A stretch of DNA of 64,000 bases from Brevibacillus panacihumi (lineage in GTDB: Bacteria; Bacillota; Bacilli; Brevibacillales; Brevibacillaceae): positions 1 to 64,000 of the forward strand of contig NZ_RHHT01000030.1 in assembly GCF_003710985.1 (NCBI RefSeq). The letters run 5' to 3'. The notes below the pieces were generated by a model. The model was not told where the DNA came from. It made no database searches and saw nothing but the letters and a program-made list of their open reading frames with translations. The translations under genes and the position numbers were made by a program. Shown one piece after another: positions 17,474 through 27,710 of this stretch (positions are counted from its first letter, which is position 1; every line of letters begins with the position of its first letter).

Positions 17474-20400
17474 GTGACCACGATAGCATTAAAACGAATA
17501 CACTCTCTTCTTTCCCTTTTCCTCGTAATCATCCTCTTTCTAGCATCCCTTCCTATTCAAGCTGTACAAGCCAGCGAACCACCCGTTGATCCCGAAGTGA
17601 CCGCCATGCGCATAGGCGATTTGCCGATTGGGACGAAAATTCGCGATAGCGTGGATTGGGATTATTTTACGGGTAAAGAACCAGGCTGGAATCCCACTGT
17701 GAAAGATGTGTACAAGACAGCCCCCATCACCTGGATTCTCGTGGAGAAAGATAAGCACGCGCGAAACACCAGCTTGTTCGTCTCCGAGGAAATTGTGGCT
17801 GAGTTAGACGTGAGGCACGAAGCAGGGAGATTGCAGTGGAAAGACGACTCTCTTCGAATCTGGTTACGGGAAACATTGTACCCGGAAATTTCTCCCTTGT
17901 TCCGGCGCGCCATTGCTGTAACCACCTACGATAAAGGTTTTTCGGATGTTTTAGAAAACGATACTCTGTTCGTACTTGCAGCCCCGGAATTAGCAACCAT
18001 TCATGAACCATTTGTCGATCCAGACCAAACGGTTATTCCGTACTTCAATCATGCAACGAACAGGAAGGCGAATGGAAACAAATCGGGATATTACTGGACA
18101 AGAACCATCTATCCTGATTATTTCGTCTATTACATGGTGAACAATTCTACAGGTGAAGTTCGCACTTCATCTGTATATCCCCCAAACGGTGTACGGCCAG
18201 CCGTTAATTTACAATCGGATACCATCGTGATGGGACCCTTTATCGATTCTGATGACGGCAGTTCCTACTATATGTTGGCCTATGAGAAGTATCGGGGGAC
18301 GGCTGAGATCAATCCAGCGGAACTGCAAGCAGGACAAGCAGCAGACGTCCTTTTTCAGGTTCGCAATGTAGATGACGCCATCGACACCGCCTTCAGCCAG
18401 CTGGCGGATGTAACGATCAGCGGCTATGTTTCCGCTCCGGATGGAACAGCAGGGTCATTTGCCGGCGAGGAGCTTAGCGGTACGCAAAAGACGATCCAGG
18501 TGCCGTTTGCCGATGGTGTCGCGACGGTACCTCTTGTTTTGCATTCGACGGCGAAGCAGACTCTCCAGTTTCAGATTAAGGGACTGCTGGAACCAAATGT
18601 GGAAGCGATTGTCGTTCAACCCGCACCAGATGCTGTTCACTCCGTTATCGTGGAGCGGCAGCCAGTCGGACCAACAGAAGACGGGGGCGGTATGCTGAGC
18701 ACGCAGCCTGCGCTAAAGATTCAGGACAAATTCGGCAATCCCATTTCTGGTGTGGTCGTGAACGCAAAGAAAAAAGCTGACACCGGCGACTGGATTTTGA
18801 ACGGAAATGCCACTGTCGCAAGCGATACAGCAGGGATCGCAGCGTTTTCCGGTCTTGCTGCCATCAATGCCGATACGACTCAGGATGTCGCAGCGGCAGT
18901 CATCGAATTTTTTATTGAGGGTACGACTGTAGCGGAAAGTGCGTCATTTTCAATACGAAAAGACTCCGGCAAATTGATCACGGGTTTGCGGCCTGTTCCC
19001 CATGACCCCGATCATCCGAATGTAGATGACCCCGGGAAGTTTAGAAAAGTCGATTCCCATCTCTATATCACGCATGAAACGAGTGCGGATCTATTGTTTT
19101 CGGTAAAAGGCGCCAATCAGGTTGAGATATCTGTAGATGGTGCAAGCAGAGGGATAGCACTGAAAGATGCCGATGGATCGCTAAAAGTAGTTCAAGGCTC
19201 AGAAGCCCTTTCAATTGACTCTATCGATCCTCTCTTGGACAGCTATGCACTCCGACTCAAATCTCTGTCTGTTCTAAAGAAGAGCAAAGAGATTGGCATC
19301 TCGGCAACGTCCAACTCTGGTAGCGATTTGCAATCGATCATGCTATTGCAAGCCCCGGCTGATATTTTACTAAATATCCCCACGAAATTGGAAATCAATC
19401 AAACGATCACTCTCACCGGAAATACGGATGTTGAAGCGAAATTGCCGATTGTCATGACGGCTACCGAGGGTAGGATCGGTCCTGTGACAATCGATGATCA
19501 AGGCTATTTTTCTGCCGAATTCTCAGCCCCGTCCACTGCAGGGGAAGTAACCGTAACAGCAGAAGCGCCAGGGGTCGAGCAGCCGCTTGCGAAGAGCTGG
19601 GACATCGACATCTATGAGCCTCTAATGATCACGTCTCCCGATACCTGTAACGGAACGGCAGGGAAGCCTTTTACTTGCCTGCTTACAGCTTCCGGCGGCA
19701 TCGGTGACCGAATCTGGGCGATCGAATCGGGCAGCTTTCCCTCCGGGGTAAACCTGGATTCTCGTACGGGCCTGATCTCGGGTACTCCTGCAGGTGAAGG
19801 CACGTATCCGTTGACCATTTCAGTGATGGATTCGACTGGGGAAAAGCGAGCAAAGGCACTCACGGTCACCATTGAGCCGAGCACAAGGCTCCCTGCCCCC
19901 ACCGGCTTGAAGGCAATAGCCGGGGATGGCGAAGTTGTTTTGTCATGGGAGCGAGTGGATGGAGCCACCCATTACGATGTATATGAGGGTCTAGCTTCAG
20001 GCAACTACAACGTGGGCATGATGAGATTTCATGACTATCCTGACAGCTATTCAGTAACAGGGCTCCCGAATGACATCACGCGGTTCTTTGCAGTAAAGGC
20101 GGGAAATTGGGACGGGGAAAGTGACTTCTCAGCGGAAGTGAGCGCGACGCCGCATAAAAATGAAGCTCCTGTAGCCAGTCGTGTGCGCATAGACGGGACA
20201 CCGCAGGTAAACAAGACACTAACGGGAAGGTATACGTATGACGACCGGGAAGATGACCCGGAAGGCGAGTCGATCTTTCAATGGTACGTAGCGGATGACG
20301 ATTCAGGTGCGAATAAACAAGCACTAGCGGGAGAGGACGAACAATCGCTAGTGCTGACGCAAGAACTGTCAGGCAAGTATGTGACGTTTGAAATCACGCC

Positions 20401-22429
20401 TGTCGCCGCATCAGGTGCAAAAGTGGGAACGGCAGTGGAAAGCCAGGCAGTCGGTCCCGTACGCGACAAGCCGCGTCCGCCAGATCCACCGGAAGAACCA
20501 GAACCGCCAGGCGAAGATGACGATGAAGCTGATGTAGCGGCAGACAGGGAAGCTCTGAGGATCAAATACGCCTCAGGAGACAGCGAGGACCACGTTACCC
20601 GACCTGTTGCTTTAGCTAGCTCAGGGCGGAATGGGAGCACCATCACCTGGTCCTCCGACAATCCCGATATCATCGACGACAGCGGTGACGTGACACGCCC
20701 GGATTCTGAGGAAGGCGATGTCCTTGTAACCCTGACAGCGACGATTGCGAAGGGTGCTGCCGCTGCGACCCGATCATTTGAATTGACGGTTCTGGCACAA
20801 GAGGAGGCTCCGGAGGGGAATGCCAATTTGCGTGACTTGCAGCTGTCTGATGGAACCTTGAGTCCGAAATTTGATCCGGAGATTACCTCGTATAAGGCAC
20901 GTGTTTCAAACCGGACGACTTCCGTCACAGTGACGGCATCTGTGGACGATCGGGATTCGACCGTCAAGATTCAAGGAAAAACCGTGCCAAGCGGTCAAGA
21001 AAGCAAAGCCATCCGTCTGGACGTCGGCAGCAACGACATTGAAGTCGAAGTGGAGGCCTCAGATGGAACGACGAAGATGTACACGATAAAGGTGACGAGA
21101 GCGGCTGCCTCCTCGTCATCAGGCTCTTCTCGTTCCTCCAGAGAATCCTCCAAAGACGAGGATACGACGCCAAAAGGGCTTGAAGTGATGATCGATGGCA
21201 AACAGCAGAAAGCCGTAGCGACGATGTCTGTTGAAAAGAAAAGCGGGCAGACGGTGCATACCGTGACCGTGAATGGGAGGAAATTGGCGGATCAGCTTGA
21301 AAAGTCGGATCAGCAAGCGACGGTTTTGATTTCTGTGACGTCTCCCACAGACAAAGTGAACGTTTGCCTGACGGGAGACGCGGTGAAGGCAATGGTGGAA
21401 AAAGAGGCTGTCTTAGAAGTTCAAACGCCGAACGGACACTACAAGCTGCCCGCCGAAGTATTGCAAATCAAGCAAACGGCGACGCAGTTCGGAGAGCGTG
21501 TGGACCTGTCGGATCTTACCATCCAGATCGTGATTGCGAAGAGCGATCTGGAACATGTGAAAAGGATGGAAGACGCAGCGAAAAAAGGGAAGTACACCGT
21601 CGTTGTTCCGCCCGTAGATTTTTCTTTGACGGCTGCTTATCGCGGCGCAACAATCCCGATCCATACTTTTCACTCGTATGTAGAGCGTAAAATCCCGCTT
21701 CCCGACGGCATATCCGCAAACCAGGTCTCAACCGCCGTTGTTTACCATGAACAGGGAGGCGTGTACCATGTTCCTACTTATGTGCGTGTGCTTGATGGGA
21801 AATATGTTGCTGTGGTTCAAAGTTTGTCAAACGGTGCATATTCCCTGATTGGGAACCCGATGCCGTTTCTTGATGTCAACGGACATTGGTCACAAGAAGC
21901 TGTCAATGACCTGGCGTCCAGGATGATTGTCAGTGGAGCAGATGGAGGTTATTTCCATCCCGACAAGCCGATCACTCGTGCTGAATTTGCCGCGATCATC
22001 GTCCGCGGACTTGGTCTGGCTGACGACGAGAATACGGTCGTGTTCAGGGATGTGAACGCCAGCGACTGGTATGCAGGGACTGCAGCGAGAGCAAAGGAAT
22101 ACGGGATCGTGGATGGATATGAGGACGGATCATTCCGCCCATTGCAGTCGATCACACGGGAAGAGGCAATGGTGATGATCGAGCGGGCGATGAAGCTGGC
22201 GGGAATGGAAACCACAAACCATGGCACGGATGTGAATGATCAGTTGAACCGTTTCCCAGACGGCCTGGAGGTTCATTCGTGGGCCAAAGACGCGGTAGCT
22301 GCAGCAGTCGAGAATGGACTGGTAAATGGTACAAGCAAGGGACTAATGCCGAAGAACCTGATGACAAGAGCAGAGACGGCGGCTATCGTCCAACGGGTGC
22401 TAGTAAAGGCGAAGCTGATAGAGAAATGA
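17474..22429 (+). CDS. Large SLH-anchored multidomain surface protein
   Basis: A 1651-residue exported protein. It has a signal peptide (about 1-33, ending VQAS), a DUF6273-like domain (about 40-260), Ig-like repeats, a putative-Ig module (about 715-800), a fibronectin type III domain (about 810-895), a Pro/Glu/Asp-rich linker near 1000, a bacterial Ig-like domain, a cadherin-like beta-sandwich (about 1115-1205), a Ser-rich linker, and three C-terminal SLH domains (about 1466-1650) that bind pyruvylated secondary cell-wall polymer. The start is a GTG, 12 nt after GGAGGAG. No enzymatic motif is visible, so an adhesive or structural role is likely. It follows a LuxR-type regulator and is closed by a terminator. 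Confidence 0.85.
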   Translation: MTTIALKRIHSLLSLFLVIILFLASLPIQAVQASEPPVDPEVTAMRIGDLPIGTKIRDSVDWDYFTGKEPGWNPTVKDVYKTAPITWILVEKDKHARNTSLFVSEEIVAELDVRHEAGRLQWKDDSLRIWLRETLYPEISPLFRRAIAVTTYDKGFSDVLENDTLFVLAAPELATIHEPFVDPDQTVIPYFNHATNRKANGNKSGYYWTRTIYPDYFVYYMVNNSTGEVRTSSVYPPNGVRPAVNLQSDTIVMGPFIDSDDGSSYYMLAYEKYRGTAEINPAELQAGQAADVLFQVRNVDDAIDTAFSQLADVTISGYVSAPDGTAGSFAGEELSGTQKTIQVPFADGVATVPLVLHSTAKQTLQFQIKGLLEPNVEAIVVQPAPDAVHSVIVERQPVGPTEDGGGMLSTQPALKIQDKFGNPISGVVVNAKKKADTGDWILNGNATVASDTAGIAAFSGLAAINADTTQDVAAAVIEFFIEGTTVAESASFSIRKDSGKLITGLRPVPHDPDHPNVDDPGKFRKVDSHLYITHETSADLLFSVKGANQVEISVDGASRGIALKDADGSLKVVQGSEALSIDSIDPLLDSYALRLKSLSVLKKSKEIGISATSNSGSDLQSIMLLQAPADILLNIPTKLEINQTITLTGNTDVEAKLPIVMTATEGRIGPVTIDDQGYFSAEFSAPSTAGEVTVTAEAPGVEQPLAKSWDIDIYEPLMITSPDTCNGTAGKPFTCLLTASGGIGDRIWAIESGSFPSGVNLDSRTGLISGTPAGEGTYPLTISVMDSTGEKRAKALTVTIEPSTRLPAPTGLKAIAGDGEVVLSWERVDGATHYDVYEGLASGNYNVGMMRFHDYPDSYSVTGLPNDITRFFAVKAGNWDGESDFSAEVSATPHKNEAPVASRVRIDGTPQVNKTLTGRYTYDDREDDPEGESIFQWYVADDDSGANKQALAGEDEQSLVLTQELSGKYVTFEITPVAASGAKVGTAVESQAVGPVRDKPRPPDPPEEPEPPGEDDDEADVAADREALRIKYASGDSEDHVTRPVALASSGRNGSTITWSSDNPDIIDDSGDVTRPDSEEGDVLVTLTATIAKGAAAATRSFELTVLAQEEAPEGNANLRDLQLSDGTLSPKFDPEITSYKARVSNRTTSVTVTASVDDRDSTVKIQGKTVPSGQESKAIRLDVGSNDIEVEVEASDGTTKMYTIKVTRAAASSSSGSSRSSRESSKDEDTTPKGLEVMIDGKQQKAVATMSVEKKSGQTVHTVTVNGRKLADQLEKSDQQATVLISVTSPTDKVNVCLTGDAVKAMVEKEAVLEVQTPNGHYKLPAEVLQIKQTATQFGERVDLSDLTIQIVIAKSDLEHVKRMEDAAKKGKYTVVVPPVDFSLTAAYRGATIPIHTFHSYVERKIPLPDGISANQVSTAVVYHEQGGVYHVPTYVRVLDGKYVAVVQSLSNGAYSLIGNPMPFLDVNGHWSQEAVNDLASRMIVSGADGGYFHPDKPITRAEFAAIIVRGLGLADDENTVVFRDVNASDWYAGTAARAKEYGIVDGYEDGSFRPLQSITREEAMVMIERAMKLAGMETTNHGTDVNDQLNRFPDGLEVHSWAKDAVAAAVENGLVNGTSKGLMPKNLMTRAETAAIVQRVLVKAKLIEK

Positions 22430-22430
22430 G

Positions 22431-22464
22431 AGAAGGAGCCCGATTATCGTGGCTCCTTCTTTTT
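22431..22464 (+). terminator. Terminator after the SLH protein gene
   Basis: AGAAGGAGCC / GGCTCCTTCT perfect 10-bp stem with a T run, immediately after the stop codon. Confidence 0.85.
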
Positions 22465-22598
22465 GGTCCGAGCTTTTCGTTGATTCCTCAGCAAGCTTGC
22501 GAACCTCTTCGAAACCGCTGAGAATCCCGACGGATTCATCGACTTCCTTCTCCATTTTTTTGTGCCCGTTTCGATGCTAATCGTTTATGCTTCTCTTC

Positions 22599-22640
22599 TT
22601 TGGGGTATATCAAAAGAGATTTAATATCGTTATACCAAAA
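22599..22640. repeat. Imperfect inverted repeat upstream of the beta-helix gene
   Basis: TTTGGGGTATA and TATACCAAAA are imperfect inverted copies about 20 nt apart, 33 nt before the next start codon. It could be an operator or a leader hairpin; no clear promoter hexamers were recognised. Confidence 0.3.
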
Positions 22641-22672
22641 GATAGGGATATCATTTATGGCGGTGGTAATCA

Positions 22673-23788
22673 ATGCGGAAGCTCACGCAAAGAATCTTAT
22701 GTGTTATTTTTCTCATACTTGTATTAGGCACGGTTAATCTTTCTCCAGTGAATGCGGTGGCTACGTTTGCTGCGTTGGATCGCGGAGAAGTCCAGGTTAT
22801 GACGGATGCTGATGTCTCAGTAAAAGACTTTGGCGCCAAAGGGGACGGCAAACACGATGACAGCGAAGCGATTCAACAAGCTGTTCATAATGTCATGAAG
22901 AATGGCGGCAAGGTATATCTTCCATCAGGAAACTATCTATTGAAAAAAACAATAGAACTGCCCCAAGGCGTTCAATTGATTGGAAGCGGATCCTCCAATC
23001 GTTATGAATTTGATCTGGGCAGCAACCTTGTCCAGGGTAGTCCAGACATGCAAAGCATCGTCAGAGTTGTAGGGAAGGATGTTTTGATTTCGGGAATTGG
23101 CATCAAAGGGGATCAACGGTCGTCGACGGATGGCATCCTGATCGACAGCGCAGATTACGTGACCATTACTCACACGCTGATTGCCCATATGGGAAGGCAT
23201 GGCATTGTCAGTCATACAGGAGTTGTGCATCGAATCCTGTCAAACACGATTTACCAGTGTGAAGGGAGTTCGCTGGAGGGAACCTTCTGGGATAGCTTCA
23301 TCAGCGGGAATGATGTGGGGTATGGAAAGCTGGGTATCCTGGTCAAAGGGGGACCAACGCGGATCATCGGGAACAAATTCTGGCTACAAAAGGAACATGC
23401 CATTTGGTTGGCCGGGCAAAAATCAATGGTCCTCGGGAATGACATTCAGTATGCAGGCGGAATCGGGGTTTATTTGAATTCAAAAGACAATATCGTGGAA
23501 GCCAATATGATTCAATGTCCAGGACAAAATGATGCCATGCCGGATTATTTCAAAACGGCGATCTACGTTAATTCAAGTCAAAATACCATTACTTCTAATA
23601 GACTCGTCAATGAAAACATTGCAGAGCCCTCTTACAAAACGAGAACAGCCGCTTACGGAATCTATGTGGCAGAAGGAGGGCACAGCCAAAACATCATCTC
23701 GAACAACGCTACGAGTGATGCGAATAGCAAAGGGATATTCATTGCGGGAAGCACCGGGAACATAGTGCTCGCAGGTAATATCGAATAG
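22673..23788 (+). CDS. Secreted right-handed beta-helix protein (pectate-lyase-3-like)
   Basis: A 371-residue protein with a signal peptide (about 1-27, MRKLTQRILCVIFLILV), then VKDFGAKGDGKHDDSEAIQQ, the N-terminal signature of Pectate_lyase_3/glycosyl hydrolase 28-like beta-helix proteins. Asn/Gly-rich parallel beta-helix repeats follow to the end. Such proteins bind or cleave polysaccharides, but no catalytic residue set can be assigned. GGTGG precedes the ATG. It is monocistronic, with a terminator at 23853. Confidence 0.75.
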   Translation: MRKLTQRILCVIFLILVLGTVNLSPVNAVATFAALDRGEVQVMTDADVSVKDFGAKGDGKHDDSEAIQQAVHNVMKNGGKVYLPSGNYLLKKTIELPQGVQLIGSGSSNRYEFDLGSNLVQGSPDMQSIVRVVGKDVLISGIGIKGDQRSSTDGILIDSADYVTITHTLIAHMGRHGIVSHTGVVHRILSNTIYQCEGSSLEGTFWDSFISGNDVGYGKLGILVKGGPTRIIGNKFWLQKEHAIWLAGQKSMVLGNDIQYAGGIGVYLNSKDNIVEANMIQCPGQNDAMPDYFKTAIYVNSSQNTITSNRLVNENIAEPSYKTRTAAYGIYVAEGGHSQNIISNNATSDANSKGIFIAGSTGNIVLAGNIE

Positions 23789-23852
23789 GGCCAGCATTTT
23801 CTTGAGCTATGATTGTCGTATTCAATCCTTCCCAGGGCCAAATGTCATGAGA

Positions 23853-23876
23853 AGCCGCCATACTTGGCGGCTTTTT
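23853..23876 (+). terminator. Terminator between the beta-helix gene and the ger operon
   Basis: AGCCGCCA / TGGCGGCT 8-bp stem with a 4-nt loop and five T residues. It separates two convergent units. Confidence 0.8.
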
Positions 23877-23879
23877 GTG

Positions 23880-24974
23880 TTAGGACAACATCCCTGTTCT
23901 TTCGATACGAACCTTGATCGTGACCTGAACCGGCATCGCGGGGAAGAGATCCTCCAGCCACTCGTCTGCCTGCAATTCGCCCCCGCGTGCAACTCTGTAT
24001 TTTTCTCCAAAACCTGCAGGGTCCACTTTGAGTTTCTGAAGCTTTTTGATCAGGCCCTCGATATCCTTTTTGAGGGTATCCGCGACAGCAGTCTCCAGCT
24101 CTTTCAGCTTTGCAGGCGTGAGCGTGGCTTCCGTCGGAGTTTCGTCCACTTCAATCTGAAAGTTGAAGTCCAGTTGGATGCCTTCCTCGCTGACTTTATT
24201 CTTGCTTTTATAAGTTAACACGACATAGGATCGATCTTTCACTGTTATCGACGTCGATTTCAAGCGCCTGCCGCTGATCAGGTTCAGATATTTCGTCTCC
24301 TCTGGGTTTAGATATCCAACCATTTTTCCTTTTCGAAATAAGACAAGGTCCTTGAATTCAAGCTTGTTTCCCCCTTTTTGGGAGTCGATTTCCAAGGTAT
24401 ACGGGGACTTCCCGGGCTCATTCAGATAGCTAAAGAACTCATAAAGAAAGATAGGGAGAATTTCCATGGTATCCGACCCTGTTTGGGAGAGAGCATCGAC
24501 TAAATAATCGGTAAGGGATTCTGGCACCTCCGGCTTCACCTGTAGAATCTTCTTGGTGCTTCCTTTCGTGGTAAGCACCCATAGGTTTATTTGGAACTCT
24601 TCTCTGCGTATAAAAATATCGAGAAAATGATCCAGTCCTTCTTTGGCCAGTTCATCAGAAAACAGGAGTACCCGAGTATGGCCAAAATTCAAGCTTCGGG
24701 CCGACTTCCGTTTCATTTTATACAAGGCGTCCGCTATACTTGTGCCTTCTTCACTCAAGATATAATTCGGATTCTGGCTCGTTGATCCTCCGCCGCCACC
24801 TGGAGCAATGGAAGAAAATTTCCCCGGGACAGCAATCAGCGTGTGAACGACGACGCCTTTTTTACCCTTATCAACGCCAATGGCTGTAACATTTAATGGC
24901 TTTGCGTTGGAGCAGCCTGAGGTGATGAGCATGGCTATCAAGACAACGAGATACAGGTATCGCCTCAGCATCAT
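23880..24974 (-). CDS. GerC-family spore germination lipoprotein
   Basis: A 364-residue lipoprotein subunit of a germinant receptor. The lipobox is LITSGCSN, followed by VTAIGVDKGKKG as in Ger(x)C proteins. The start at 24974 is preceded by AAGGAG and overlaps the gerB stop (ATGA); the frame is open further upstream but that part lies inside gerB. Ger(x)C proteins sit in the spore inner membrane with GerA and GerB subunits and sense nutrients (family knowledge). The germinant is unknown. Confidence 0.88.
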   Translation of the reverse strand: MMLRRYLYLVVLIAMLITSGCSNAKPLNVTAIGVDKGKKGVVVHTLIAVPGKFSSIAPGGGGGSTSQNPNYILSEEGTSIADALYKMKRKSARSLNFGHTRVLLFSDELAKEGLDHFLDIFIRREEFQINLWVLTTKGSTKKILQVKPEVPESLTDYLVDALSQTGSDTMEILPIFLYEFFSYLNEPGKSPYTLEIDSQKGGNKLEFKDLVLFRKGKMVGYLNPEETKYLNLISGRRLKSTSITVKDRSYVVLTYKSKNKVSEEGIQLDFNFQIEVDETPTEATLTPAKLKELETAVADTLKKDIEGLIKKLQKLKVDPAGFGEKYRVARGGELQADEWLEDLFPAMPVQVTIKVRIERTGMLS

Positions 24975-26049
24975 GCCGTCTTTCTCCTTACTAGCATCAG
25001 AAAATACAACAAGGCTGGCAAGACCACGATGAGACCGAAGCTGTAGTAGCCCAACCAGACAGGCGCTTTCTGAAAGAAGGTAGGCAGATCGATCATCCAC
25101 AAAATCAGCGCACACATTCCTCCCAGCAGAAGGATCGGGATTGCACCGAGCTTGATCCCAAAGGTTTGGGTCAGGCCAAGCGCTGCGCATCGCAGCATAA
25201 AGGCGTTGCCCACGATCTTGAAATAGATTAAGAGGATGGAATTCAGAAAGATAATTCTCAAGAAAATGGAGGTTTCGAGATGAACCGCGCTTTGACTGTA
25301 AAAAGTCAACAGCTCGATTTTTTTAGAAGTGTGAATACCAAATGTAGCAATGCTCACCATGGCCAGGTAGGCCAAAAATACAGCGGAAAATAGAATGTAA
25401 CGGCTAAGCGCGCGAAAAGAAACTTTTGTATCTTTGCGATTTAGCAGGGTGACAGCCGCCAACGGGGAAAAAATGCACATGAGCGTTGCAATAGCTGATA
25501 ATGGATGAACGATTTCCTTTGCGTAAAAAAACGGGTACAGCCAGCTCCAATGAGCATTCATGAGCATGGAAGATGCCACCAGAAAAAAAGGGGAGCAACT
25601 AAAATCATAACGACTTGGGAATACCGCAGCAGCGTCTCGATCGGAAACAGGGCGGCACAGGCCGAAACGATCGAGTAGAAGAGGATGGCATTTCTCGGGT
25701 CGTTAAAGAGCAGGGCGCGTGATGAAAGGTCTCCTCCCAGAGCGATGGTATACGAGGCGACACCGAAGAAAAGGATTGCGTACAGGATATAGGTGACAGG
25801 AGTAATCCACCGAAACAGGATCTCGCCGCTTGCCAGCATCAGGGAAATATTGCCGTGGCGCCTGCTGATTTGCAGGTTCATCCAGGTTCCTGCGATAACC
25901 AATAGTACAATCAGAAAAATAAACCAGACACTGTTTCTTCCCACGGCATCCACGAGGACAGAGACCGGCCGGCTGGCAGTAAGAGGGAGTATGGTTATAA
26001 ATAACAGAATTGGGTAGTGAAGCTTGGGTTCATTTGATAACCGTATCAA
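24971..26049 (-). pseudogene. GerB-family germination permease, frameshifted at a 7-nt homopolymer
   Basis: Two overlapping reading frames (25558-26049, 163 residues, and 24971-25579, 202 residues) together make one GerB/endospore germination permease of about 365 residues, the normal length. The join is at a run of seven A on the plus strand (25583-25589). Adding one base to the run restores VAPLFFLVASSMLMNAHW across the break. The start ATG at 26049 overlaps the GerA stop. The gene may be a true null, a phase-variable or slippage-decoded gene, or a sequencing error. Confidence 0.8.
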
Positions 26050-27533
26050 AGGGTATCCTCCCCTTCCTGGAGCGAAAGTCGTTTGGTGCCCTTCGCTGCC
26101 TGACTATAAATGGATGGACGGATCGCATGCAGCATCAAAGGCAAGCGGAAGAGCATATCCTTGAAAAAGTCTTTGAACTGCCATGTACTGAGGGGGGAGA
26201 GATAGGGCACTCCCAGCGATTTGAAATGGCATAAAAACAACAGGATGAACGCAGAGCCTATGGCGATCCCGTTCAACCCCCAAGGGATGGCTAGAAGCGC
26301 GAGGGCATAACTGCAGATCCTCCATGCGACTCCGATCATGTAGTTGGCGACCGTAAAGCTGCCAATGGCTACTGCTCCCGTGATCACAATCATAATATTG
26401 CCGACCAAATGGGATTGGGCGACGGAGGCTCCAATGATCAGACCGCCGACAATCGTGGCTGTTCCGCCAATTACTTTGGGCAAGCGCACAGTAGCCTCGT
26501 TGATCAACTCTAGCAAGGTCATCATGATCAATACTTCAATGTACGCCGGATAAGGAACCCCTTCGCGGCTTGCCGCGACTGCCAGCATAAACTGGATGCG
26601 AAGAACATCGTAGTTTACGGAGGTGATCGAAACATAGATTCCGGGAAGAAAAAGTGTAATGAGCAACCCAACGTAGCGAACGATTCGAATAAAAGTGCCC
26701 GACAGCGCAGGAAAGTAATAATCATCCGTGGTTTGATAGAGAGCGGTCACTGTAGCTGGGAAAAGCGCACCAGTCGGCGTTGCATCGACTAAAAGAAGAA
26801 TTCTCCCTTCCATGATTGAGGCGACCACTTTATCGGGTCTTTCTGTCACTTGAAACAAAGGAAACGGGTTAAACGACTTGCCTTTGTTCACGATCAAATC
26901 GGCCAATTGGGTAGTATCCAAAAGCACGTCTAGGTTTGTGGCCTGCAAACGTTGCTGGAGCTGCTCGAGCACCTGATGATTGACAAGCCCTTTCATGTAA
27001 ACCAGGTTCACTTGCGTCCGGGATTTATTCCCGATTTCAAAGGACTCTACGATCAAATTTTCATGGCGAATCCTCCTGCGAATCATCGATACATTCGCCG
27101 CGATATCTTCCACGAAAGCGTCCCGCGGTCCAATGATGGAATGTTCGATCTCTGGCGCTGTAACGGAGCGGTCATGCCATTGGGAGACATCCACAGCTAC
27201 TGCTTTTTGTTGGCCATTTACGAGCAAAACACACTTCCCCTCATACAACTGGAGGGCAATCGCAGAGACCTTCTTCTCGATGGTGCTTCCGTTTACCGGG
27301 AACCCATGATGAACGAACAGCTCTGCCACATCAGAAATATCCTGATTGTGGACAAGGGCGGAAAGGACGGGTTGCAGGAACCATTCACGAATCTTGGATG
27401 CATCTGTAATGCTTGATAGATAAAGTAGAACCGCTTCGGGGTCTGTCCCCTTTGCAGGAGGGAGCGGATGTACCGTTAAATCTGTTGGATTACCCATAAA
27501 ATCCGTTAATTGTTGAATGAATTGGCTCACCAC
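26046..27533 (-). CDS. GerA-family spore germination protein
   Basis: A 495-residue GerA/SpoVAF-type subunit. A soluble N-terminal half (to about 280) contains ENLIVESFEIG and ILLLVDATPTGALFPA. It is followed by about five membrane segments with PGIYVSITSVNYD and YPAYIEVLIMMTLLELINEATVRL. The start is GTG with AGGTGG 7 nt upstream. It leads the operon, followed by gerB and gerC with 4-base overlaps. Expression in the forespore under sigma-G is expected from the family; I did not identify the promoter with confidence. Confidence 0.9.
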   Translation of the reverse strand: MVSQFIQQLTDFMGNPTDLTVHPLPPAKGTDPEAVLLYLSSITDASKIREWFLQPVLSALVHNQDISDVAELFVHHGFPVNGSTIEKKVSAIALQLYEGKCVLLVNGQQKAVAVDVSQWHDRSVTAPEIEHSIIGPRDAFVEDIAANVSMIRRRIRHENLIVESFEIGNKSRTQVNLVYMKGLVNHQVLEQLQQRLQATNLDVLLDTTQLADLIVNKGKSFNPFPLFQVTERPDKVVASIMEGRILLLVDATPTGALFPATVTALYQTTDDYYFPALSGTFIRIVRYVGLLITLFLPGIYVSITSVNYDVLRIQFMLAVAASREGVPYPAYIEVLIMMTLLELINEATVRLPKVIGGTATIVGGLIIGASVAQSHLVGNIMIVITGAVAIGSFTVANYMIGVAWRICSYALALLAIPWGLNGIAIGSAFILLFLCHFKSLGVPYLSPLSTWQFKDFFKDMLFRLPLMLHAIRPSIYSQAAKGTKRLSLQEGEDTL

Positions 27534-27710
27534 AGATAACCACCTGCTTGCTTTTGTAGGTCGTGTTCTGCATATTCTTACCAGGGATTTGGCTAATTAT
27601 TACCAAACGCCAAAAGAGGGGGTTATCGCTAAAACGGTACAATCGCAAGGATTTTCCGGAATTTTCCCGAATTATTATCTTACTATTGCGAAAAAGTGGA
27701 GGGAACGGAA

